A stretch of 64,000 nt of DNA from Onthophagus taurus (GCF_036711975.1 NC_091972.1:5275001-5339000); one strand, 5' to 3'; counted from the stretch's first letter, positions 11,085 to 24,607 are shown. A program made the numbers and translations. The notes: generated by a model not told the origin, from the letters alone.

Positions 11085-14000
11085 CGTGAGCAAGTGCAGT
11101 GTGGAAACGATGTACTCCCTCATTATCTAAAATGAGTGAGATATTTGAAATACTGTCAAGAAATACTTCTGTCAATGTACAACTCAAAACTCCCTCGTAT
11201 TCTTCTCTTATGGAGGAATTACTTAGTCTTCTAGGAATCATCTAATTAATTTATTTATAAACAATTAGAAATAATAACCTCGTAATTAAACAATTAGAAA
11301 TATAATATATTTTTTGACCTCGTTATTATTCGTTACCAATAAGTTATATATCACTTATATACAAAAAAAATTTTTACAAATAAAAAACACATTTTTGAAA
11401 CTATCCCTCAATTTACATCTTTAGCATTCAACGATTTCCTATGACTCCAAAACCACCATCTGTTATGCATTTTTTTCTGTTTCTCCCCCGAAGCAAAATT
11501 GCATGTCTCTAGTTTATTGCATGAATAATGTATTAAGCAACTCTCTCTGTACCTTTACCCTCTAGTCGATGCGGTTTTATGCTTAGTGACGTGCATCCCC
11601 GTCGAATTTCAACCTTATTCAGCTACTAGTATAAGGCCGACACAACAATTTAGTCGAAATCATCTAAAATTATGCTCTTTGTCGAGTTTCAAAGACGCTA
11701 TGAGTAAACAGCACGAGAATATAGTAGACCTGTTGTGGTTAAGGGGAGCGAGGTAAACGCGAATTCGAAGGGATTTCTTGGTAACACGTTCTGATGCAGA
11801 GATCTGTTCCAATTAGCTGGTACTGTAAATAATTAATAATTGATTGGCGGCGTCGACACGCAAGGGTTTCTCATCTATGTAAAGCCTGCGGTCGAGTCTT
11901 CAGATTTAGAAGGAGGGTTTCACCACGAACACGGTTGTTGTTTCTGTACCATGCAGATGAGATTTTAAAATTTATGGAATTGCTTCCGGCTAGCTAACTT
12001 ATTCTTGCATAACAGCCGCGTGGATACAGGAAATTTTCTGTCGTCAACGATAACGTACGTGGAAGTAAACATCTTTAAGCGACATTTCATTTATGACTTG
12101 ATATATATAGAAAAATATACAAATAATCATTATTAGACCGGATATTAAATCTCTGGTAAAGTATTCTATTTGCGGAAGCACCTAGAAACGACATTAAATT
12201 ATAATAAATTCACACGATTCCGTCGTCGCCCCCAACGGAAACCAACGCAGAAAGTTTATGTTTTCAATTAAAGTGATAACTATATATAGCAGGGTTTATT
12301 TTAAAACGCGAGTCTAGAATAAATTATTTCGCATTGGAATGCTTGAAAATTGAAAAAGATGCCCAAGGGAATCTCGCCCTTATTATCCACGTAATTGAAA
12401 TTTCCTGCGCTCATGACGGCGTGAGCACGGGGCGTTCTAAATCCGATTTAATTTTATCAACGGTTCCCCGGTTTTCCAGCAAGTATTTTAAAATTCTTGC
12501 CGTCAAAATGCTAATCTTCGGCGACCCAGTTTACTTTCGTAAATCTATGGGCGAGCGGTAATCGGCGTATAACTTCGAATTTAACCCTATTGCTCACGTT
12601 AGGCATCCATGTATGTTTATACACCCTAATAGTTTAATAGGTTTACAAGCATCGACGAGCTAATACACAACGTTCCCGCCTCTCTAATTACTAAGTTTGC
12701 TTCTATATTAACTTTGTTGTAATTCCTCAGAATTTACAGTTACGTACATAATCCAATCTCAAATGTTTTCACTTATTATTTATTTGTGGTTATGACATAA
12801 ACTTGATTCATGTAAATCCCTGTCAGATTAAATTTCGAAGTAATTTTCTTTCGTAGTAAGCAAATTCTCATGAGATAGTTTCCTCAGTGGAAATCGTGTA
12901 TGAAAATTCAAAATTTATTACATCATCGTTGGAGGTACTCCGACACCAAACATCTTCTTTTTGCTTTTGCTTGTGGGTAATACAAGCAAAACATTTGCCG
13001 AATTGTTTCAGCGATTGTTTCATGCATTAAACAAAAGGTGGTCGTAAATAACACTCGGCAAGGATTCTTTCCGAGACGCATCATTGGCCAAACAAAACGC
13101 CTCGCTTAAATTACGACGCACTTCGCGTCGACATCGAAATACGAGACTCGCAATCGTGCGATTTACGACGTTTAATAAAATGAACCGGTTTCCGACAGTT
13201 TCGTCGTTGCAATTTCTTATCCGAGAACCGGAACATCTTCTTGTTCAAACTACAGTGTTTTCTCAATCAATTTAAACCTATATACATTTTCAATTTCGAA
13301 ATAAGAAATCTAATCAAAGTTTCCTTTAAATATTACATCAAGCTGTTAATTTAAGTAATAGTTTCTAACTTGACCCACTCATTCCTTCATTTCCTTCAAC
13401 TTTGGCCAAGCGTCTCTCTTTGGGGAGTTTCATCGAGTGGAAAGGACTTTCCGTCAACTTTACATCTTATGGTGAAAGAGTTTGAAACTAAAGTAAGTTG
13501 ACTCGATCAAACCGCGTTATCATCGTCGGCCGCAATTTGCGAGTCTCTTTGACCTTAATGCACTACTGGGAAAGATCGGTCGTCAATTTTTAAGTGAAAT
13601 AAGAGGTAATTACGGAACATAACTTTTACTGGCCTGGTCGGCGCAATTAAAAGTGGAAATTGCAATTAGCGTACTTATTGACGAAAATGTTGAAAACTTG
13701 TTAAAAGAGATTTGAAAAAGAATTTCTAAGGGAATTTTATTTCATTTCTTTTGTGATTTTAAAGGTGCAATATAATATCCCGAAATGGTGTAGCATTACT
13801 TATATGGGTATATAAAATTTCCATACGGGTCGTGATGGAAAACTGTTCAGGTTACGTTAGGTATGTAAAATACAAACCCTAATTATTTAGAAACGTGATA
13901 TGTAGTGTGGAGATTTTTTTTTTGTTTGGTTTTATTTTACATAAAACCCTGAAAGTTTCGATATTATAGGGGTGATATAATGTGAATTTTATGATGATAT

Positions 14001-14285
14001 TGTGTTTCAATAATGTATAAATTTAGTAGTTAAAGCAGTTAGTGTTTTTTAACTAAACAAAAAATAAAAAGTTGCCAAAAAATTATAGCAATAAATTATC
14101 AAAATATAGTGTTGTAAAAGGTCACTTTAGAATTTAATGTACGGGTGTCCCAAAATCGTTGTCCGCATAGGCTATCTCCGAAACTAAAAGAGATAGAAAA
14201 AGAATTTCGTTTTTTGAAAAACTGCTGATGCTGAAAACTCCAAACAACTATCGTCTGTTGTTTTCATCCATCTTGAGAAACGTGT
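11085..14285. other. Non-coding interval
   Basis: No recognisable exon. Short frames at 12334-12561 and 13084-13275 lack protein-like features. CpG-richer patches at 11560-12060 and 13380-13640 stand out from the AT-rich background and may be regulatory or intronic. At about 14140-14240 a segment beginning GGGTGTCCCAAAATCGTTGT resembles the terminus of an insect mariner-like element, without a visible partner end. Confidence 0.4.
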
Positions 14286-14411
14286 AACTAAATCCGAATG
14301 TTTCTAGTTCTAGTTCTCGGTCTAGTGTTAGTTCCAGTGATTGTGATAATGCAATACTAGAACTAACACAAGACCTGGAACTAGAATCATTCCGGTTTAG
14401 CCGTCTTGAGT
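14286..14411. repeat. CTAG-rich fold-back repeat, copy 1
   Basis: Imperfect inverted repeat. The left arm starts CTAAATCCGAATGTTTCTAG and the right arm ends AGAATCATTCCGGTTTAG, with CTAGTTCTAG-type motifs filling both arms and a spacer around 14340-14352. It shares arms and flanking wording with repeats at 36.97 and 58.35-58.73 kb, so it belongs to a dispersed family. No coding capacity. Most likely a non-autonomous fold-back element. Confidence 0.8.
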
Positions 14412-14709
14412 GACGTGCGTGGAGCATATTATATATAGTTAGACTAAGCGCCGGTTGTACAATATACCGATAAACTTCCCGATAGCGTTGTCTGGCCGAT
14501 AAGTTAGTTTGTACTGTATTACAATGTACGGATATTTTTGTCAGGGAGATTATTGACAGGATAACTTATCGGGTACTCAGAGGTGCCGATAAGACGGTTA
14601 TCCGCCAGATATGTATGGTTACCAAGGTTTTTATATAACAACATTGACAAACATCTGTTGTTTGTCGTGAAAAAGTTTGGTTAGTTTGTTGTTCTGGAAG
14701 CAAAAAAAA

Positions 14710-14985
14710 TAAACGTGCTACTAATTATACACAAGAGGAGTGTTGGCGATTAATTGAAATAGTAGAAAATCTAGCTAATATTATGGAAAATAAAAAACAG
14801 ATGCGATCGCTTGGAAAGAGGTACTTGGTAATTATTTATCACATACCTTGTATTTTAGTAAGCGGCATGGCAAAAGATTTATCAAACTTTTAATTTAACC
14901 AGCACCACAAACCGTACATGGGAACAGCTTTGCAGTAAATACGAAATATTAAAAACTGATGTGATGGGTAAACCCGTTACATGAA
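14710..14985 (+). pseudogene. Zeste/Myb-SANT-like DNA-binding domain relic
   Basis: In pieces, the plus strand reads ATNYTQEECWRLIEIVENL, then after a frame change TDAIAWKEVLGNYLSH, then NRTWEQLCSKYEILKTDVMG. This order (acidic helix, NKKTDA-type loop, WKE, then RTWEQLxxKYExLK) matches the Myb/SANT-like fold of zeste-type proteins that are widespread in insect transposons. At least two frameshifts break it. It lies 250 bp inside the left terminal repeat of the Harbinger-like element. Confidence 0.65.
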
Positions 14986-15425
14986 AGAACTAGAAATTTA
15001 ATCAAACTAAGCTCCGATGGAACACCATCACAATTTGATAGTGATTGTTTAGGTTAATTATTTTACAAATTTTATAATATACTGTGATGTTTTACTTGTG
15101 TATTTTTACACAAGTTATTAAATTATAAATTTGGGTTTCTTTAATTTTAAGAGACTCTTATTAAAAACTCAGGGTTTCGGGCAAGTTCAGGTTCAAAAGA
15201 ATATTAATCAGTTTCGACAAAAAATTCATTTAATTAAACACAAAATCAAATTAACTCGTTTTATGAGTAACAAAAAAAGTGGTTTTCCTAAATCTACTTT
15301 AATAACAATGCTTATTTATGAGAGATAAATTTTTAAATAAAATAGATAACTGCGGTTATCGACTGAAATATCGATATTAGAGAGAACCCGTTTATTATTT
15401 GAGAGAGAGAGAGAGTAGGATAAAA

Positions 15426-15463
15426 CCAAGGTTTATATATAAGTTAATATATAAACCTTGGGA
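15426..15463. repeat. Near-perfect 38-bp palindrome
   Basis: CCAAGGTTTATATATAAG is followed after a few bases by TATATAAACCTTGG, giving a hairpin with almost no loop. It follows a (GA)n run. It lies inside the Harbinger-like element. Confidence 0.75.
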
Positions 15464-17041
15464 TAAAACTCGTTAGAACCGTTCTTTGAAAATAACAAAT
15501 GGCCGATGTTTTAAATTGTCATCAAACTCGTTGAAGAAAATAGAATGAAATAAATGAACGTTATTCAAGAAAACTAATAAATCTTTACCCACAAGTAAGT
15601 ATTGATCAAAATTATAGGAAACTCGTGTGAGTTGTTCTTTGAGTTTGATTCTTTGATTTTTCTTTTTGTAGGTTATGTTAAATAATAAAATAAAATTATC
15701 ATCCGACTCACTGTGAAATATAAAGGATTGGAGTTCAATGTGGTATCTGGATTATGGATTGTCTCTTGTGTTCGGGGCACTAACTAATTTTCTGGATGGT
15801 CTACAGGATTCTTCTTACGGGAAATTGAACTGTTTGTTCTTCGGAAATAGGGTCTTGGATGATCTCGAAGAAGTATCGGTAGTTCTCGGAATAGGTTGTA
15901 GGATATTTCTCTTTTTATTTTAATCTTGTAAGTTGATTTGACTTTTAAAAAAATTATCTTAAATTTTTGAGGTTATCTCTTGAGATTCAAAATTTCTTCT
16001 ATCTGACGACGTGGATTCGACGATGGTCCGACGACGACTCTTCCACTCCCTGTTCGAGATCTCCTTATATACCCCGGCACTCCAACTGTTTTTTCCTCGT
16101 CTCTGATTGGATCTTAGCTTCGCGCCCTTTTCAAAATTCAAAATTCTTGCTTCGAAACTAGCGTCATCTCTTGATTTTTCTCGGAATTAACCTTCAAAAT
16201 CTCATTCTTTTTTCGTTGATTTTTCCCTTATTCCTTTATGAAACGTAATAAAACTTCGTATTCAACGTTGTCTTTTCTCGTTTTTAGACATACATTGGAG
16301 TACACGCCAAATTTCAACAATGAGTAAAGTTAGAAAAATTCAAATTTAAATCAAGGATTTCTTCCTCAAAATAACGTTAAAACCTCAAAAGATGGATGAA
16401 AAATGTGCTTTAGGAGCTGAACTATAATAATTCATACATTTGGAAGTAAACAAAACGGTTTAAGATAAGATTTTCACCAACAAAAAATCTCTCTGTCACA
16501 AATTCTAGGTTATGTTCTCTCGGTGAACTAAGAGAATGTTAAAATTATCACAATACATATGTGTTTAACTCTGTTTATGAGAAATGCATATTTAATCTTA
16601 ACTGGTACTAAAATCGTACAAATTAAATATTTTTCGATATCTTTTAAAATGCTGATTGCACAATTTACACAATTGTTATTATTGTCAAAATCAGTTCAAA
16701 TTTCAAAGAAAGACGTTAGCGTTACCAATCTACGACACAAATTACTTGATATGAGGAAAAAGTACTACCAACCGAGTCTTATTTAGCCGATAGTAATCCT
16801 CCCGACAAAAACAGATTGTACAACAGCGAATATTCTTATCCTCCGGATAAGTTTATTGGCCGGATAGTTATCAGACAGATTAAGGTCCATTACTACCATC
16901 TTTTAGTCAAATTTATCTTATAGATAAACCCATCTGCTAGCCTATCAGAGCGCGTAAAATAGCAGTAACCGTGGTAATAATCCCTTAGATAGCTTAACCA
17001 GAAGATGGTAGTAACGAGCCTTATCGGTATATTGTACAACC

Positions 17042-20000
17042 CCTTAATGTTGCACTAAATTAGACCAAATGTTAAAGATTATACTGCAGATAATTACACT
17101 AAAGTTGAACAAAGTTCGACATCGACAGTAGATAGAGCCAATAATTAAGATGGTAAGAACGACGTTGATTGAGACAAAGATTCATACCAAAACATAGGCA
17201 GTACTCATACTTAACACCTATACTAAACTATATCTGAGATGCTGTTGAAGACTAATAAGAGAGAGGATGATCTTAAAAAATACACTGCAAGAAGTTACAG
17301 TGATGTTGGTAGATTTTAGGGACGATGTTGAAATATATCATATCTTATATTTAGGAATCCAGAGTTAATCTTGAAATAGGTGAATGATGTTACAACGATA
17401 TTAAGAGTAATTCGTGATGATGCTAAAAGAGACGATAAACAATGCTGTAAAGCACGAAGGATAACCAGAAGAGATGACCAGAGAGAACACTGATATAGAA
17501 GGATGTCAGTTCTGATATTGAGACAATAATGTTAATAAAACAAGGATTTGAAGTTGCGATTTGTGAAGGATACTTGATGTGAAGAACGATATTAATAGTA
17601 GTTAGGGGTAATTTAAAAGTATATATTTATTATACTTATAAGATAAATATTTTTTGAAATAATTTTGGATAATATTGATTAAAAAAAATTTTAAAGAAAT
17701 AATGAATCTTGTTACATGATTCAATTTCAAAGAAAAACTCTTTACCTAACATAGTAAATAAAATGAATTGGTTAAATTAGGTTGTTATTGGATATTGAAT
17801 CTTCTTGTAGAACCGTCGCGTCGTCTTGAATTCGCATTGAAAAAACATTTCGAAGCTCTTAAGTATTTCTGGTTGTGAGGGCGTGACCTCCATACCGAAC
17901 ATTAGCCGCGCCTGAAGGCAGTTTTCGTAACTAGTAGTACGACGCTAGGTAATCCGATTTAGCGAATACGTCCGGCCGTCACGTGCCTAACTCGATCAAA
18001 CTCGCAGAGGGAAAACTAGAGAATAGCTGAGCTTTACCGCCCCCGCACAGAGGGTGCCTTAGCTAGCCATTTGTAGCTAGAAACTTTCGATAAACCGATC
18101 GCATCGTCTCCGTTAAATCTGTTTCGTCCATTTTGTTACCACCCCCCGCCCTTAACTTCGATCCATTTTTTGACTGTAATCCGAGGCTCGAGACCACCCT
18201 TAACCGTAAATCCTTTACGGTATTTTATGACATCCCGTTTTCTTCTAACGATTGCCTCCGGTCTCCGGAAGCCGTACCCGATAATTCGATTGTTCTCCGG
18301 CTACTTCTGCTTGTTTTCAATTTTACATCTTGTACTTCAATTATCGAGAGACGAAACTTGATTGTTCTTCGGGTACCCTCTTTCCACCTTCGATTCGACG
18401 TCGCTTTTTCAACCTCCTCACTCCTTCGGGGAAACAATCGTAACACTCACTTATCGTTGTCGATACGGCACTTCTTGGAATAGCATCGAACGATCTGTAG
18501 GGGTTGATTCTATCACCCTTCCCTTGGGATCCACTTGGACGTTAATGGACCGAATATCACTCTACGGCATCTCGTTCAGTTTTGTTACTAAGATGGAAAG
18601 ATTTTTAATACGACTTTTAAAGTGAACTGGTTGATTCCTTTTAAATTTGAAATCCATTTTTGCATTCTTAGCCTTCTTTCTTGAATCTTATATGAAGTCC
18701 TACATATTTTAGGTTTGTCCATCTCCAATATCTTGTTTCACATAGTTCTCAACGATTCACAACTCATACCAAACGGTAGAATAGGTAGAACTTCTTCATA
18801 CGGCTTGTTGGATTCAATGTTGAGCATTATACTATATCACCAATTTGTAACCTGATGATGACTTATAATTAGGTCGAAACCATTGTAGCATCGAAATAAT
18901 AATAAAATAAATACTTTAATTGATTTTTTCGCCTCCCATACCTGAAAGTAAATCATATCAGCCCTAAAAAAATAACTGAAAGCTAGATTTTCGGCCCTTG
19001 GGATTCTAAACTCTGAACGTCCCTACTTTATAGTTTTTCATCACAATCTAGTTAGTCTTCATTGACATTTGCGGACATTTTTGACGTTTCTCATAATTTT
19101 TCATTAATCAAAACTGCGACAAAATTATAAAATTAGTTTTATTTTATATTTTTGCAATTTTGTTTGGTTTAATGGGAGTCAAAAAACAGTTGTGTGTCAC
19201 ACGTGCAGAAATGCATTAGCAGCCCTTATCTAATAGCCTCGGGCTGCTAATGCTTATTTTCTGCCCTTGAGACACAATATACTATTACACATATATTTTC
19301 ATATTACAGTACCTTTTAAAATTCATAAAAGACTTTGTCCTAAAGATTCGTTACTGAAAGATTTACCTATAGGCTTTTTATCAATCTTCCTTTTGGATTT
19401 TTTTAAAGATCCAATCTCACATTTTTCTCCCCCAAAGTAAAGCCCCGACAGTGAAAGCATGAGGTAAGGAGGAAAACTGTCCCAACCTTCGAACGTCGTC
19501 CCTGCAATACGTTTACCAAAAGCAATCGCCCCTCGAGGTCGAGCTAACACGGTGGAATGAGTGGCGGCGCCTACCTTTTCGCCGGGGAGATCGATGTAGA
19601 CGAATGAGATAAAAAGGGCAGGTTTGAGGGTGCTAAGAAGGAAACGTTCCTAACGACAAGGGGCAAAACAATTTATTTTCGGGCAAAGGTCGCCTTGCGT
19701 GTATCGATTACGTGCCGTTCCGCGAAAAGGGAAGTCCATCTTCTATTGAAAATCAGCGGTGTTGCTATGTGATCCATCGACAGGTACAACAGAGACTTTT
19801 ATTCATTTTTTTTCACCCCTTTGTCTTTTGTTTTTCTGGTCGTCTATTGTTTCCCCCATTAAAAGGTGGATGGCGTGGCACTCCCAAGATTGTATCTTGT
19901 TACAGAATCGGTATTTTTGCTACCGGCGACGGCGCCGGTTTTTCCTGCAGCGACAATGAACGAAAATCAACAAGCGTAGAGTCCCGCCTCCGATATTAAA

Positions 20001-23000
20001 CGTGGGGTAATATATGAATAGTGGGATCTCAGTTTGATTTATGAGGACCACCATCCGGTAAGAACAAACGTACACGCCCTCGAACGCCGACCCGCGGGGA
20101 CGTATCCTCTCGGCTTGCGGGTTTCTGTTACGGAATTGAATAATTTATCATGCGCTGTATGGCTTTGGATGGGACGTGGTATATTTATTTGATAAATATT
20201 GGGCTGTACGTTACAACGCGTTCCGTGGAGTAGTGGAGGAAGGGGTTGGTATAAAGAACGGGGGATTTATTATGATAAAGGGCATATTTGACGTATCAAT
20301 ATCGAGAAGCCAAAAACATAACTTTATAAATTATAATCAATTCACAAAAAGGAATTCTTGTTTAAAGAATCTTAAAAAGTTTTGAAATGATTGATATAAC
20401 AAAAAGCTTCTCTTAAGGAAAATAAGAAAAATGTGTAGAACTGATAAAAAATACATAGAAAAAATAAACAAAAACCAATCCGCTAATACAACATTGTAAA
20501 TAATAACATTGCTCTTTATCACCAGGATTTCCGATTCGCGTACATTTTTGTACCTGCATCCACGGTCGTGGCTATGCCCCGAGGATTATCTCCTTTTATT
20601 TACACATGCGCTCAACATGTAAATTCTGATACAGAATGCGCTTTTGTTAAAGTTTTTGAATGCAGTAATAATACAAAATATATCACATTCATGTAATTCG
20701 ATGTTATATCACTAGGTATAAAACACCCCCTTCCCCTTCTCTCGTCGTTTACTGCATTTGAACATCGTAAATTGGTGGTTCCATTAAAAGTTCTTCGAAT
20801 GAATACTGGTAACGTTTTGTTCAAGCCCGCAACGCTCTCTTCTCTTTACACTTTAGATTGAATATCAGCGTCATCGCGTTGGTGAACTTTCAGGCATTAA
20901 GGGGACTGCTTCTGCGAGATATTGAATGATGCATCCGGCCTACTTCGCGTCATCATTGTAATGGAGGCGGCTATTGTCAGTTTGAAAAGGTACGGACTAA
21001 GATGAATCATATTTTTGTCAGCAAACTCCTCAAAGAACCTCACGCCATGAAAGGAAAGTTCCGCTCCTAGCCGGGCGCACTTACGTTGGTAGCAAGTTTT
21101 CGTATCAAAAATTCGTTTTGTTTTAACCCCTTTTCAACGCGCCGACATCACTCAACGTAATGAAAGGGCCCGTCTGTGTTCTCTAACCCCTCAACAAGAA
21201 ATACGATGAAACGAAGTATTGAAGAATTTTTGTTGAAATTTTATTTTAAATTAACCCAACACTGTGATTATTAGATAAAATCTATGTGAAATTGGAAACC
21301 CGTCACGATTGATTATATAAACGTGAGGTATCGACTAGCTACTGCCAAACCGTTTCCAATCAGGTGAAACCGTGAAAATTTAATGCGCCATTGATTCCGC
21401 CAACGAAAATAAATCAGGTCGCACGAGTATCGAACAGGAAGCGAAAGACCAAGGACCAAATATCCATCTCTCTGACACCATTTACACCACATCAAACAAA
21501 ACCAACTAATGTATCATCAACTTTTCTATTTGTCAAAGCTCATTGTTAAGCGTCGAGAACAGTGCACACCCACTATATTCAAACTCTGGTGTATTCGACG
21601 GGCCAGGATTTGCCTGAAGAGCAGAAAAGGGGGACGCGCAAGTTAATTAGTGCGTGCTCGCGCATTACTTCGCCGCCTCATCAATGCTCGACGTGGCGTT
21701 ATTAGGGGCTTGTTAATGAGGGAGGCTTATGCCCCAACTCGGGTGACGCCCGAGCGAAGACTTTATCGTGACGGTAGCGGGATAGCGAGAACACGGACGA
21801 AGTCGTTGGCAGCAAGGGAACGTTGAGGGGAGGAGTGGGTTGGATGTGCACGGGGTCATTACCGTTCGCCCTCCTTAGCACCGTCGCGAAGATTAAGGAC
21901 CAGTCTACGATGTACGGGATAAGCAAAGGAGACCGGAAGATTATTAATACTCGGTACTTCCTTAAATATTAAACGCAAGTGTGGAACGTTATGACCCATA
22001 AAAGAGATTATTTTGATGAGATATATGAAACTATAAGATTAGTAATTGTGGAATGACAAATTTTATAACAAACAATTTTTTCTGCCTCAAACGAGGCAGT
22101 TTAAAGTTGGGGATATACGGCAGTACCTAATCTAACAAGGTGTAGAATCGATATATAGTGAAAGCTGAAAATATAATGAGATGCTATTTCCTCAATTAAT
22201 ATAAGTCCTATCGGGAAATAGTGTCACTTATCGCGTGTAATTGAGATAAAATCATCAGGGTGTAAGATGTAGTCACACAGTAAGGAGCTCTTCTTAAGCA
22301 GCAAATCATTTATTAGAATCAAATAACAAAGATGCATGAATGGGTATCTGCGGAACTTGATTATTGATTTGACCAACTTCCAAATATAGGGTTAATCAAT
22401 GCAGACTCCACTTGATTGCATAAATATGACTGCAGCAGTCCAAATTGATTAAAAAAATTTAGGGTGATAACGAATTACCTTTCGGTTTTAGTTAGGCTCT
22501 CATATTCGATAAATGAGATCATAAAATTCTGCACATTTAGCTTCAACATTGTAATTAGGTACGCAATTAGTGTCTTGAAAGTCTGGTGTAATAGACTTTA
22601 AAGAAAAAAGTGTAATCCCAAATGCAGAATGGTGATGATTTTCATACACAATTAAATTTAACTCCTTAAAGATTCCTAGAGCAAGTTGCAGAAAATCAGG
22701 TCAAATAGAAAATAGACTATCCAAACAATCAAAGAGTAATCTGAAAGCTTCACCATCACGATATCCAATTACGTACGACAATTAGCTTCTACAAAACACT
22801 TAGTATGGTATCTGCAGAACAACTACAGAAAGTAAGCTACAAGAAAAAAATAGAATGCCAGAGTACGAGTAAGAGAGTTAGTGTAGCTTTAATTGCAACT
22901 TCTAAGTGTTCAGTTTAACACAACTCAGAATCGCAAAATTATTGCAACCCCAAAATTATGATAAGACTTTATACTATTATGCATGCTAGTAAGATGAAAC

Positions 23001-23119
23001 GACTACCAAATCTTAAAATAAATTTGACTAATATAATATTTCAATACGATTCTAAATAGCATGAAGAAGATACTAAACAATACCACTACACACATTTTCA
23101 TAACCATGTAGGCATTACA
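17042..23119. other. Long interval without a recognisable gene
   Basis: 17.1-17.6 kb is a degenerate GATGTTGAAGA-like low-complexity stretch. 17.8-18.6, 19.5-20.1 and 20.85-21.93 kb are CpG-richer patches with overlapping open frames on both strands (the longest 116 codons at 18133-18483), which is typical of high GC and not of coding. 22.1-23.0 kb is another diffuse low-complexity zone. I found no splice-bounded exon with a recognisable domain. Confidence 0.4.
19213..19253. repeat. Hairpin with perfect 13-bp stem
   Basis: GCATTAGCAGCCC (19213-19225) pairs exactly with GGGCTGCTAATGC (19241-19253) across a 15-nt loop. GCAGAAA and TTTCTGC extend the stem on the outside with a small internal mismatch. 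Confidence 0.7.
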
Positions 23120-24607
23120 CAGGGTGTTTCATAATATATAAATTTTATAAAATAAATTTATCAAGAGGTAGTAAAAGTGGGCCTAAAACGTTAGAACATG
23201 TAACAAAAGCAAATGTTAACTTCATAATTACATAATTAAAAAAAAACAATTACAAATCATACACAGTTAAATTAAATGTTGAAATGTCCGCAGCAATTCT
23301 TCGATGCATTGACTGTCTAACACGCAGCGAAATTCCCGGAGTGTTCCGAATTATGTCGCAAGATACAACAATGCGCTCTCTTAATTGGTCAACATTTTCA
23401 ACTGGAGTAGCGTAGACTTGGGTTCTCAGATGGCCCCAAAAGAAAAAATCTAAACAATTAAGTTCGGTAGATCGCGGTGGCCAAGTGTGCAGACCTCCTT
23501 GACCGATCCAACGGTCTGGGAATTCGTCGTCCAAGTATTAGCAAACAATCAATCTAAAGTGAGCCGGAGCTCCATCATGCATAAAGTACATGTTTTGTCT
23601 TACTTGAAGCGGTACATCTTCCAGCAGTTCCGGTAGTACTTCTTTTTACTTCTTCTACATTTACGGAAAATTGTTGCTGATGATGGCCTTCTGCAATTTC
23701 ATGTGGATTTTCTTCTGCCCGTATGTGGTTATTGTGAAAATTGAAAATACCATCCTTGGAGGATGCTTCATCGGTAACCAGTACTTCGGCTCCAAACTCA
23801 GGATTTTGAGCTATTTTGTCTTGCATCCATGTACAAAAAGCCAATCTTGCCGGAAAATCTCCTAGCAATAAGGTTTGTACTCTTTGGATATAGTAGGGAT
23901 ACAAAAGTTGCCTTTTCAAAATTCTCCAAACCGTCCAGTGAGATAGATTTAAGTTGTCAGCAATTTTTCTGGTACTTGTGGTCGGATTTTCATCAATTTC
24001 GTTTTGGACAGCCTCTTCTACTTGAGGATTTGCAACTTCCATAGGCCGCCCATTATCAGCAGTATTCCTTTTAAAACTTCCATTTTCCCATAGTCGTTGG
24101 TGAATCCGTAGAACAAGTTATGGTGTGGTGTGGGCGATCAGGATGTCTTTCTTGATACAACCGCCTTGTTTCCGCCGAATTACAACACGCCATTCCGTAA
24201 AAATTTTCGCACATTTCAGCGTTTGTGTAATTCATTTTTAATTTTGTAATACAAATTTACTTTTTGCAGGTACAAACTAATTGTTATTTTGACAGGAGGT
24301 AGCTTTTGTTATAAAATTTAACACTTGCTTTTGTTACTTGTTCTAACGTTTACATAAATTTTATTTAATTATAAAATCAAATTTTTATTGCAAAAAATTG
24401 ACCATGTTTTTCAACATAAAAATTGATTTTTCCAGAAAACGGTCAACTTTAGAGCTTATGACCTAGAATACCCTTTTTGTGTAGATAACATTTTTTTAAT
24501 TAAATTTCAACACCCTGTATCTCGAAAATGGTGCATTTTAGCAAACTATTCAAATTTTAGCAGCTATCACATCCTGAAGTCCTGCGTATATATTATGAAA
24601 CACCCTG
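23120..24607 (-). mobile_element. Tc1/mariner-type DNA transposon (DD41D-like), second family, decayed
   Basis: Inverted termini CAGGGTGTTTCATAATATA at 23120 and complement ending at 24607. The right flank is TA; the left flank is CA, apparently TA with one substitution. The termini differ from those of the 3.46 kb element, so this is a separate subfamily. An internal CACCCTGTATCTCGAAAATG motif near 24510 resembles the termini of other insect mariner-like elements and may mark a long subterminal repeat. The broken transposase runs on the minus strand. Confidence 0.85.
23250..24240 (-). pseudogene. Tc1/mariner transposase relic (DUF4817-like)
   Basis: The minus strand begins MNYTNAEMCENFYGMACC and RRLYQERHPDRPHH (helix-turn-helix region), loses frame, then is open from about 24042 with VANPQVEEAVQNEIDENP, IADNLNLSHWTVWRILK and LVTDEASSKDGIFNFHNN (first Asp region). 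After QQQFSVNV the sequence jumps to the segment before MYFMHDGAPAHFRL (second Asp), so roughly 40 codons seem deleted. A TAA interrupts just after RLIVC. The end contains WPPRSTELNCLDFFFWGHLR (third Asp, 41 positions from the second) and VYATPVENVDQLRERIV. It is clearly dead. Confidence 0.85.

Larger units (their letters stand above)
14453..17041. mobile_element. PIF/Harbinger-like element with 21-bp TIRs
   Basis: A perfect 21-bp terminal inverted repeat (GGTTGTACAATATACCGATA... at 14453-14473, complement at 17021-17041) bounds about 2.6 kb. Subterminal sequence is rich in CCGATAAG / CTTATCGG blocks on both sides. A degraded zeste/Myb-like DNA-binding frame at 14710-14985 is the type of second protein carried by Harbinger elements. 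No DDE nuclease was recognised inside. I could not settle the target duplication; TAA-type trinucleotides lie 5 bp outside each end. The family call is an inference. Confidence 0.65.

Noticed and set aside
18133-18483. 116-codon open frame in a CpG-rich patch
   Set aside because: Open frames overlap on both strands over the same bases, the composition is skewed and no motif or splice context is present.
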